DNA of 5,743 nt from contig JAGART010000082.1 in the NCBI GenBank assembly GCA_017622115.1, positions 1-5,743 of the forward strand, given 5' to 3'. The notes beneath the pieces are model-generated. The model did not search any database. It had not been told where the DNA came from and was given only the letters and a program-made list of their open reading frames with translations. This DNA comes from Clostridia bacterium (lineage in GTDB: Bacteria > Bacillota > Clostridia > Christensenellales > UBA1242). Both the position numbers and the translations under genes were made by a program. Position 1 is the first letter of the stretch. Every line of letters starts with the position of its first letter. Positions 1 to 5,743 of this stretch are shown piece after piece.

Positions 1-887
1 GAGGAAGTGTTATTGACACCGCAAAAGGTGTACGAATGATTTTATCTCAAAGTAATATTGATAATATACTTACACTTTCTGGAAATGAAATCATTAAAAA
101 AGGCAAACATATTCCTTTTATTGTACTCCCTACTACTTGTGGAACTGGTAGCGAATGTACAGCAGTTGCAGTAATAAAAAATCACGAAACAGGTGTAAAA
201 ATGGAATTTATTTCGAGTGAATTACTACCTGATGTTGCTTTTATTGATGTAAGGCTTACTCGCACACTTCCTAAAAAGTTAATAGCAAGCAGTACTATGG
301 ACGCTTTCTGTCATTGTATTGAAGCATTCTCTGGCGTACAAAAAAATTGCATTTCTGACACTTATGCTATAACAGCAATAAAACTAATTATTAAAAATTT
401 GCCTATTGTTTTAGAAAATCCTACTGACAATTCCCGCACAGAACTCGCTCTTGCTTCTACCCTTGCAGGTATTGCATTTAGCAATTCTATGGTTGGCATA
501 GTACACGCAATAGGACACGCTTGCGGAGGTGAAGTAAACATTCCTCACGGCAATGCAATGACAATTCTTTTGCCTGAATGTATGAAATTTAATCTTGAAA
601 AATGCAAAAATGATTATGCTGAATTACTTTTATATATAGCAGGCACAGAAGTTTATGCAAGTACACCAAAAGAACAAAGGGCTCAAAAAACTATCGATTG
701 TATAATTGAATTTACTCAATATCTAAACAAAATTAGCGGGTTACCCTTAAAATTAAGTGATTATAATGTAAAAACTGATGATTTACAAAAAATAGCACAA
801 AAAGCAATAAATGATGGGGCTATTATCATAAACAAACAAAATGCAGACATAAATGACATTATTGATATATTAAACAAATGTATGTAA
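1..887 (+). CDS. Iron-containing alcohol dehydrogenase, 5' end missing
   Basis: This is an NAD(P)-dependent, metal-dependent alcohol/aldehyde oxidoreductase of the Fe-ADH family, probably cytosolic and acting in fermentation. The first complete codon is at 3 and the frame is open to the left edge. It begins with GSVIDTAKGVRM, the family's glycine-rich nucleotide-binding motif, so the ATG at 36 is internal and about 95 N-terminal residues lie outside the window. Numbered from that ATG, PTTCGTGSE (32-40) is the family signature. The expected metal ligands are all present: Asp89 and His93 (DAFCH), His157 (VHAIGH) and His171 (IPHG), with the usual 14-residue gap between the last two. About 294 residues remain, which plus the missing part gives the usual length of about 385. 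The substrate cannot be told from sequence: butanol, propanediol and lactaldehyde enzymes share these motifs. A terminator overlaps the stop codon, so this gene ends its own transcript. The family is near certain and the substrate unknown. Confidence 0.95.
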   Translation, partial: GSVIDTAKGVRMILSQSNIDNILTLSGNEIIKKGKHIPFIVLPTTCGTGSECTAVAVIKNHETGVKMEFISSELLPDVAFIDVRLTRTLPKKLIASSTMDAFCHCIEAFSGVQKNCISDTYAITAIKLIIKNLPIVLENPTDNSRTELALASTLAGIAFSNSMVGIVHAIGHACGGEVNIPHGNAMTILLPECMKFNLEKCKNDYAELLLYIAGTEVYASTPKEQRAQKTIDCIIEFTQYLNKISGLPLKLSDYNVKTDDLQKIAQKAINDGAIIINKQNADINDIIDILNKCM

Positions 888-908
888 GGTAGATTTTCTA
901 CCTTTTTT
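886..908 (+). terminator. Rho-independent terminator of the alcohol dehydrogenase gene
   Basis: A perfect 8-bp stem, AAGGTAGA (886-893) and TCTACCTT (897-904), encloses a 3-nt loop. The T run at 903-908 forms the U-tract. The stem begins inside the TAA stop codon, so termination is immediate and the dehydrogenase is separated from the downstream operon. Confidence 0.85.
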
Positions 909-982
909 ACTACAATTTTTTTACTAAAATTAAAATACTTCGACAAAATTTACATTATTTTTTAAAAAATGCTCTAAAATGT

Positions 983-1011
983 TTGGAAAAAAACAAATAA
1001 AATAATATAAT
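983..1011 (+). promoter_or_regulatory. Sigma-A type promoter of the four-gene operon
   Basis: A -35 box TTGGAA (983-988) and a perfect -10 box TATAAT (1006-1011) are separated by exactly 17 bp of A-rich spacer. Transcription should start near 1017-1019, giving a leader of about 60 nt before the ATG at 1079. It lies between the upstream terminator and the first gene of the tightly packed set, and no comparable promoter was seen in the short downstream gaps, so it probably drives all four genes. Confidence 0.8.
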
Positions 1012-1014
1012 ATG

Positions 1015-1067
1015 TTTAAACTATTACTAGATTTTAAATTCTTATTTTAGTTTAAAAAAATAATAGT
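1015..1067 (+). other. Inverted repeats in the operon leader
   Basis: TTTAAACTA (1015-1023) is a perfect 9-bp inverted repeat with TAGTTTAAA (1048-1056). ACTATTA (1020-1026) can instead pair with TAATAGT (1061-1067), which touches the ribosome binding site. The two pairings share ACTA (1020-1023) and exclude each other. The sequence is very AT-rich and the left arm overlaps the likely start of transcription, so this may be an operator, a weak leader structure or chance. Confidence 0.3.
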
Positions 1068-1071
1068 GAGG
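1066..1071 (+). promoter_or_regulatory. Ribosome binding site of the glycosyltransferase-like gene
   Basis: GTGAGG lies 7 nt before the ATG at 1079 and supports that start. Nearly the same block (GTGAGG, a short A/T spacer, then AAATTATG) precedes the next gene. Confidence 0.8.
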
Positions 1072-1078
1072 TTAAATT

Positions 1079-2347
1079 ATGATTTCATTGGTAGTTACCG
1101 CTGACAGCGATACCAAAAATTACAACCTAGCAGAACGTGACAAAGCGTTTAGTGAAGCTATGGCACAGTTTAATGAACCTTTTGAAATCGTATATACTAT
1201 TTGTGATGATTATGGATTTAAAAATGAATTAAAACGAATAGTAAGCGGTCAAAAGAATAAACAACTGGTTATCTCTGCCCCTGCCACCAATACAAATACT
1301 CTTATTTATACAGCACTCGACTTTACAAACAATGGTGATGTTTTACTTTGTACTATGGATACTAATCCAGAAGTAATAACAAAAATTTTAAAACAACACT
1401 TTGACGGTGCTGATATTGTATTTACAAAACAAAAAGAAAACTGGTTTAAATCTATCTTTACTTCTCTTGGTCGCACAACATATCAATTAGGTTTACGTTT
1501 TTTAGGTCGTGGTCAAGATATCGGTTGTGATGCTCGTGTAATTTACTTAAATGCTCGTAGTGTTAATACAATTATATTAAACCCTACTTTAAGTAAGGCT
1601 TTAAGACTTGTAAATCCAGACCCAGAAAGACACTATCGTGTAGTTACAACAGAAAAAATTTACGAAAACCCTACATTAGAGCAAAAACAAACAAATAGGT
1701 CTTTCTTTGCTTTGGGTATCGTTTCTATGTTCTTCTTTTTAGCACTTATCGCTATGGCTCTTGTATTTCCTTTCTTTAATGATGGTACTTACACAGGTAT
1801 TGTATTAGTTGGTGTTATTGTTTGGCTTGTATTTGGAATTTTAATTTGCGTAGTTTCAGCAAGACAAATTTATAAAACAAGACTTGGTTATCCAGTAGCC
1901 CTAAATCTGCAAAAAGAACCTGTTATAAAAGTTGTGGAATACGTAAGCTACAACTCTGAAATTGCTAAACAATTTAGCGAAGATGAAAATGAAGAAATTG
2001 AAATGAACCATACTTCTGCTATGGATATATTAAAACAAAAAGCAGCAGAACAAGAAATTCTTAAAAATGAATTAGAACACAAACAAGAAGTAACAGAAGA
2101 AGTTAAAGCAGAAATTAAAGAAGAACCTGCACAAAAAGAAGAAAAACAAGAAAAACCAAAGAAAACAACTAAAACTACAAGCACAAAAACAACAAGTGCA
2201 AAAGAACCTAAAAAGACAACTACAAAAACTACTTCTACTAAAAAAAGTACAACAGCCAAAAAGACTACAACTGCAACTACAAAAAAGACAACTAAACCAG
2301 TAATTTCTAAAATTGATGGCAAAAAAACAGCAAAAACTAAAAAGTGA
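1079..2347 (+). CDS. GtrB/DPM1-like membrane glycosyltransferase homologue, degenerate, with Lys/Thr-rich tail
   Basis: This 422-residue protein has the layout of GT2 enzymes that load polyprenyl phosphate with sugar: a cytosolic GT-A fold (1-205) followed by two membrane helices (about 209-233 and 238-261). Several stretches match the family in order: FEIVYTICDDYG (35-46) at the nucleotide-sugar strand, LLCTMDTNPEVI (89-100) where active enzymes have a DAD-x-x-x-PPE motif, GADIVF (110-115), and the amphipathic segment 120-150. Key residues are altered. The N-terminal P-x-Y-N-E motif is absent and the DAD triplet reads DTN (94-96), so catalysis is doubtful. After the helices come an acidic patch (301-308), a likely coiled coil (about 313-358) and a 64-residue tail almost wholly of Lys, Thr, Ser and Ala (359-422), resembling histone H1-like tails. 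It is first in the operon, with a clear ribosome binding site. The fold assignment is fairly sure; activity, sugar and tail partner are unknown. Confidence 0.7.
   Translation: MISLVVTADSDTKNYNLAERDKAFSEAMAQFNEPFEIVYTICDDYGFKNELKRIVSGQKNKQLVISAPATNTNTLIYTALDFTNNGDVLLCTMDTNPEVITKILKQHFDGADIVFTKQKENWFKSIFTSLGRTTYQLGLRFLGRGQDIGCDARVIYLNARSVNTIILNPTLSKALRLVNPDPERHYRVVTTEKIYENPTLEQKQTNRSFFALGIVSMFFFLALIAMALVFPFFNDGTYTGIVLVGVIVWLVFGILICVVSARQIYKTRLGYPVALNLQKEPVIKVVEYVSYNSEIAKQFSEDENEEIEMNHTSAMDILKQKAAEQEILKNELEHKQEVTEEVKAEIKEEPAQKEEKQEKPKKTTKTTSTKTTSAKEPKKTTTKTTSTKKSTTAKKTTTATTKKTTKPVISKIDGKKTAKTKK
2155..2344 (+). repeat. Low-complexity Lys/Thr codon tract
   Basis: An A/C-rich stretch of AAA/AAG and ACA/ACT codons encodes repeated KTT, TSTK and TKK units in the tail of the glycosyltransferase-like protein. 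Codons are mixed rather than exact tandem copies, so the composition is probably selected at protein level, although such tracts can change length by slippage. The opposite strand gives a Val/Phe-rich open frame that is only a mirror of this bias. Confidence 0.85.
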
Positions 2348-2354
2348 GGACTAA

Positions 2355-3370
<1,016 letters not shown>

Positions 3371-3371
<1 letters not shown>

Positions 3372-3375
3372 GGAG
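3371..3375 (+). promoter_or_regulatory. Ribosome binding site that fixes a TTG start
   Basis: AGGAG begins on the last base of the gapA stop codon and lies 8 nt before the TTG at 3384. No ATG or GTG stands at a suitable distance, and starting at TTG preserves the first Cys of the zinc ribbon at residue 3. Confidence 0.8.
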
Positions 3376-3383
3376 AAAAAACA

Positions 3384-3866
3384 TTGCGTTGTCCAAAATG
3401 CGGTGCTAAAATTCCGCACGGTAGCCCAATTTGCTTTAAATGTGGGACTAAAATGAGCCAAATTCAAGAGGCTTCTTTTCAAGCAGTAAAGCAAGCACGT
3501 GCAGAATACGAACACGACAAAATAGTACTCACCACCCACTTCCCAAAAGATTTAAGTTATAAAAATACTTTGCTTATGTGTATCTTTTTAGGGTTTTTTG
3601 GTGGACACTATTTCTATACAAAACGTTATGCAATCGGCATTATTTATTTAGTTTGTAGTATATTCTTTATCACCTTTTTGCTTATCCCAGGGATTAACAC
3701 AGGGTTTGCCCCAGGCACTCAACTCATCTATACAGACCCAGTCGCAAATTTCTTTTTTGTACTTGCCTGTATTGTTGGAATATTGTTGTTTTTCTTTTGG
3801 GTAACTGATATATTTAGAGTAGCAACCAAACGATTTAAAATACCTGTTGTATTAAAGGAAAATTAA
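3384..3866 (+). CDS. Zinc-ribbon and TM2-domain membrane protein
   Basis: This 160-residue membrane protein has an unknown function. It opens with a short zinc ribbon, CPKCG (3-7) and CFKCG (17-21), giving four Cys ligands at 3, 6, 17 and 20. A polar linker (22-56) follows, then a TM2 domain: the signature FLGFFGGHYFY (68-78), a hydrophobic span at about 82-102, and a last span at about 120-141 ending in WVTDIF (139-144), where the family has a conserved Asp. The loop between the last two spans (103-119) is longer than in minimal TM2 proteins. The start is TTG with a strong ribosome binding site. It lies 12 nt after gapA and 3 nt before mnmA, so it is probably cotranscribed with both. The ribbon should face the cytoplasm; it may bind a protein or simply be structural. 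The domain calls are confident and the role is not known. Confidence 0.88.
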   Translation: MRCPKCGAKIPHGSPICFKCGTKMSQIQEASFQAVKQARAEYEHDKIVLTTHFPKDLSYKNTLLMCIFLGFFGGHYFYTKRYAIGIIYLVCSIFFITFLLIPGINTGFAPGTQLIYTDPVANFFFVLACIVGILLFFFWVTDIFRVATKRFKIPVVLKEN

Positions 3867-3869
3867 TTT

Positions 3870-4952
3870 ATGAAAACTGTTGTAGTAGGTATGAGCGGTG
3901 GCGTTGATTCTAGCGTAACCGCTTTACTTTTAAAAAATCAAGGATACAAAGTCATTGGACTTTTTATGAAAAATTGGGAAGAAAAAGATGCCCAAGGTCG
4001 CTGTACAAGCACACAAGATTATGATGATGCTCGCAAAGTCTGCGATAAAATTGGAATTCCTTATTATTCTGTAAACTTTTCAAAAGAATATTATGAAAAA
4101 GTGTTTGAATATTTTTTGGAAAGTTACAAACAAGGCAGAACACCAAATCCAGATGTATTGTGTAATCGAGAAATCAAGTTTGGGCCTTTTTTAGAACGTG
4201 CAAAAATGCTAGGAGCAGACTATATCGCCACAGGACACTATGCTAAAAAAGAAACAACTAATGGTCTTCACTATCTCAAAAAAGCACTAGACAAAAACAA
4301 AGACCAATCATACTTTTTAAATCAACTTAATCAAGAACAACTAGCAAATGTACTTTTCCCATTAAGTGATTTAACAAAACCACAAGTGCGAGAAATTGCA
4401 AGTCAAAACGGACTAATTACCGCAGAAAAAAAAGATAGTACTGGCATTTGTTTTATCGGTGAACGTAATTTCCGTGAATTTTTGTCTAAATACTTGCCTG
4501 CTCAACCAGGAGAAATTAAAACAATAAATGGCAAAACGATTGGCACACATCAAGGTTTAATGTATTATACAATCGGACAACATAAAGGATTAGGCATTGG
4601 CGGACAAAAAGATGAAGCACAAGGTGCGTGGTTTGTTGCAAAAAAAGACCTCACCACAAACACTCTTTACGTTGAGCAAGGTAAAGATGATTCCCTCTAC
4701 TCTACTGGCTTAATCACCGCTGGATTTAATTGGATACCACAAAAACCAGAACAAACTAAATTTGAATGTTTCGCAAAATTTAGATATCGCCAAGCAGACC
4801 AACAAGTAACTGCTGAAATTATAGGCGATAATGTTAAATTAACTTTTAAAGAACCACAACGTGCAATCACACAAGGACAATTTGCCGTACTTTACGATAG
4901 TCAAGAAAACTGCCTCGGCGGTGGCGAAATTAACGAAATCTTAAAAGATTAA
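3870..4952 (+). CDS. mnmA: tRNA-specific 2-thiouridylase MnmA
   Basis: MnmA adds sulfur to C2 of the wobble uridine (U34) in tRNAs for Lys, Glu and Gln. It adenylates the base with ATP and then receives persulfide sulfur originating from a cysteine desulfurase. At 360 residues it has the normal length. The PP-loop SGGVDSS is at 9-15. Catalytic Cys98 sits in [15 protein letters not shown] (91-105), with Asp95, and the second catalytic Cys194 in [13 protein letters not shown] (189-201). ATGHYAK (120-126) and the tRNA-contacting [14 protein letters not shown] (232-245) are intact, and the C-terminal beta barrel is complete. The ATG at 3870 lies 3 nt after the preceding stop, with AAAGGAA (3854-3860) as ribosome binding site. 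It is the last gene of the operon and is followed by a terminator. The usual cysteine desulfurase partner is not in the window. Confidence 0.98.
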   Translation: MKTVVVGMSGGVDSSVTALLLKNQGYKVIGLFMKNWEEKDAQGRCTSTQDYDDARKVCDKIGIPYYSVNFSKEYYEKVFEYFLESYKQGRTPNPDVLCNREIKFGPFLERAKMLGADYIATGHYAKKETTNGLHYLKKALDKNKDQSYFLNQLNQEQLANVLFPLSDLTKPQVREIASQNGLITAEKKDSTGICFIGERNFREFLSKYLPAQPGEIKTINGKTIGTHQGLMYYTIGQHKGLGIGGQKDEAQGAWFVAKKDLTTNTLYVEQGKDDSLYSTGLITAGFNWIPQKPEQTKFECFAKFRYRQADQQVTAEIIGDNVKLTFKEPQRAITQGQFAVLYDSQENCLGGGEINEILKD

Positions 4953-4955
4953 TAA

Positions 4956-4997
4956 AAAAGGCTTAAATATTTAATTTAAGTCTTTTCTTTTTATTTT
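4956..4997 (+). terminator. Rho-independent terminator of the operon
   Basis: The stem CTTAAAT (4962-4968) / ATTTAAG (4974-4980) has a 5-nt loop. It extends outward through a G-U pair (4961/4981), a G-C pair (4960/4982) and four A-T pairs (4956-4959 with 4983-4986). T-rich sequence runs to 4997. It begins 3 nt after the mnmA stop codon. The stem is weak in GC but the architecture is clear. Confidence 0.75.
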
Positions 4998-5054
4998 AGC
5001 ACAAAACTATTCGCAAAACATACAGCATAGTACTTTGCATAGTATTGTTTTTAT

Positions 5055-5094
5055 AAGGATAGATTATCACGGAACGTTATTCCTCACAATGACA
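5055..5094 (-). repeat. Half copy of a MITE-like palindromic repeat
   Basis: Read on the minus strand it starts TGTCATTGTGAGGAA, the end of a dispersed repeat type common in bacterial genomes (TGTCATTGCGAGGAA followed by a GTGGCAATC-like block). The inner block is decayed to GTGATAATCTATCC. On the plus strand it aligns with the right half of the full copy at 5200-5237. The matching other half is not recognisable upstream, so this copy appears truncated. Confidence 0.55.
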
Positions 5095-5136
5095 ATATTT
5101 TATTTATTAGTCCGCTTTATTTAATATTAAAATCTC

Positions 5137-5237
5137 TGTCATTGCGAAGAACATTTATATTCTGTGGCAGTATCGCCTTATGTTAAGCCTCTTTTTACGC
5201 AAGGGAGATGCCACCAATATTGATTATTGCAATTACA
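5137..5237. mobile_element. Degenerate MITE-like palindromic element, about 101 bp
   Basis: The ends TGTCATTGC (5137-5145) and GCAATTACA (5229-5237) are inverted repeats matching at 8 of 9 positions. Inside them is a second inverted pair, GTGGCA (5164-5169) and TGCCAC (5209-5214), flanked by ATATT/AATAT. Nested end and subterminal palindromes with no coding capacity are typical of small non-autonomous dispersed repeats. No target-site duplication is clear. The family resemblance comes from recall and has not been searched; the palindromic structure is directly visible. Confidence 0.6.
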
Positions 5238-5240
5238 TTG

Positions 5241-5339
5241 AAGCTTAAAAGGAGGTGCTTCTCGATAAAACAACAAAGTCGTAATTTTTATTAAAAAGTT
5301 ACCACTTTCGTTTTTGAGAGGACTACCCCTTTTAAACTT
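5241..5339. repeat. Second palindromic repeat, about 99 bp
   Basis: The left arm starts AAGCTTAAAAGGAGG (5241-5255), and the right arm ends CCCCTTTTAAACTT (5326-5339). The arms can be aligned, with small gaps, over almost their whole 49 nt. The centre near 5291 pairs GTAATTTTTA with TAAAAAGTTAC. As RNA it would form one long bulged hairpin. It begins 3 nt after the MITE-like element and may be another dispersed repeat or a weak barrier between the convergent genes. Confidence 0.6.
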
Positions 5340-5353
5340 ACGTAATAAAATAA

Positions 5354-5629
5354 CTAATTATTTAAATCATCATTTGTATTTGTATTAGTATTCTGCACAT
5401 ACACAGCAGTTATTAAATTATCCATAACTTGAGATTTTGTTAAACGAATACTCATTTCTGTACCTAAATTGTTGCCGTCCATATCTATCCAGTGGCTAAA
5501 TGTATAACCTTGCAAAATTTGTTTTGTAACAAATGTTATTGTGTCAGTATCTGCTAGATTACTATAATTATCTGCAATAACGTATGCAATACCACCGATT
5601 GTGCTGGTTACAAAAATTCCCTCAACACT
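5354..5629 (-). CDS. C-terminal end of a probable surface protein with divergent InlB-type repeat, partial
   Basis: The minus-strand frame gives 91 residues ending at a TAG (5354-5356), with no start codon in a plausible position, so the N-terminal part is missing. The segment contains STIGGIAYVIADNYSNLADT, then DTITFVTKQ, GYTFSHWIDMDGNNLG, MSIRLTKSQ and DNLITAVYV. The pattern of a glycine-Tyr-x-Phe turn, a Trp and a final ITAVY strand is characteristic of divergent InlB B-repeat (beta-grasp-like) domains, which occur in tandem in large secreted or wall-bound proteins. The tail is Asn/Thr-rich (NTNTNTNDDLNN) with no LPXTG motif. Residues encoded by the 26-nt spacer (SVEGIFVTS) still read sensibly, but beyond 5630 the frame enters the inverted copy and meets a TAG at 5678-5680. 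The domain call is moderately confident. Confidence 0.6.
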   Translation of the reverse strand, partial: SVEGIFVTSTIGGIAYVIADNYSNLADTDTITFVTKQILQGYTFSHWIDMDGNNLGTEMSIRLTKSQVMDNLITAVYVQNTNTNTNDDLNN

Positions 5630-5743
5630 TGCACAATCGGTGGTATTGCATACGTTATTGCAGATAATTATAGTAATCTAGCAGATACTGACACAATAAC
5701 ATTTGTTACAAAACAAATTTTGCAAGGTTATACATTTAGCCAC
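5492..5743. repeat. Perfect 113-bp inverted repeat at the window edge
   Basis: Bases 5492-5604 are the exact reverse complement of 5631-5743, with no mismatch, around a 26-nt unpaired spacer (5605-5630). The right arm ends on the last base of the window. Both arms encode the same surface-protein segment (from GGIAYV to GYTFSH), once on each strand. A perfect coding fold-back at a contig end most likely reflects a chimeric read or assembly path rather than a biological element. Confidence 0.9.

Larger units (their letters stand above)
4998..5353. other. Gene-free region filled mainly by palindromic repeats
   Basis: This stretch lies between the 3' ends of two convergent genes. It holds a half repeat (5055-5094), a full repeat (5137-5237) and a second palindrome (5241-5339), each described separately. 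The remainder (4998-5054, 5095-5136, 5340-5353) is AT-rich with no convincing gene, promoter or RNA. The only small pattern is GCATAGTA repeated directly at 5025 and 5037. Confidence 0.75.

Noticed and set aside
36..38. ATG at 36 as the true start of the alcohol dehydrogenase
   Set aside because: The upstream codons from position 3 read GSVIDTAKGVR, a conserved family motif, so the gene continues past the left edge.
761..946. Minus-strand open frame of 61 codons
   Set aside because: It overlaps the end of the alcohol dehydrogenase and its terminator and has AT-driven composition with no recognisable motif.
1948..2322. Long minus-strand open frame rich in Val and Phe
   Set aside because: It is the mirror of the Lys/Thr codon tract on the plus strand, lies wholly inside a real gene and shows no domain or ribosome binding site.
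2155..2344. Possible CRISPR-like or tandem DNA repeat
   Set aside because: The units are irregular and codon-phased, with no spacers. The pattern is explained by a low-complexity protein tail.
3964..4146. Minus-strand open frame of 60 codons
   Set aside because: It lies entirely within the conserved PP-loop domain of mnmA and has no features of its own.
5025..5044. Direct repeat GCATAGTA with 12-nt spacing
   Set aside because: It has only two 8-nt copies in AT-rich intergenic DNA, with no promoter or gene start for a regulator to act on.
5492..5743. Hairpin telomere or phase-variable invertible switch
   Set aside because: The centre has a 26-nt unpaired spacer that continues the reading frame, the arms are plain coding sequence, and no recombinase or resolvase gene is present in the window.

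Overview
The window is AT-rich, low-GC DNA that reads with the standard code: TGA ends the gene at 1079-2347, and Shine-Dalgarno sites of the AGGAG/GTGAGG type precede the genes. This fits an uncultured low-GC Bacillota (Firmicutes) lineage, probably from a metagenome; the sequence alone does not allow a finer placement. The odd length, the gene cut at the left edge and a fold-back at the right edge suggest that this is one whole short contig.

Layout. (1) 1-887: the C-terminal three quarters of an iron-containing alcohol dehydrogenase, closed by a clear hairpin terminator at 886-908. (2) 983-1011: a near-consensus sigma-A promoter. (3) 1079-4952: four tightly packed plus-strand genes with gaps of 10, 12 and 3 nt. 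They are a degenerate GtrB/DPM1-like glycosyltransferase with two membrane helices and a Lys/Thr-rich tail, a type I GAPDH of the GapA/GapC sequence type, a TTG-started zinc-ribbon plus TM2-domain membrane protein, and the tRNA 2-thiouridylase MnmA. A hairpin terminator follows at 4956-4997. They look like one transcription unit that mixes glycolysis, tRNA modification and two membrane proteins of unknown role. (4) 4998-5353: a gene-free stretch made largely of degenerate palindromic repeats, namely one half copy and one full copy of a MITE-like family with TGTCATTGC ends, followed directly by a second palindrome of about 100 bp. (5) 5354-5629, minus strand: the C-terminal end of a probable surface protein with a divergent InlB-type beta repeat. 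(6) 5492-5743: a perfect 113-bp inverted repeat around a 26-nt spacer. It folds the surface-protein gene back on itself and ends exactly at the window edge.

No CRISPR array, tRNA, rRNA, transposase or defence system is visible. The core is ordinary housekeeping DNA. The points most worth a second look are the glycosyltransferase-like protein with a histone-like tail, the repeat cluster, the GAPDH sequence type and the terminal fold-back, which is most likely an assembly or amplification artefact.
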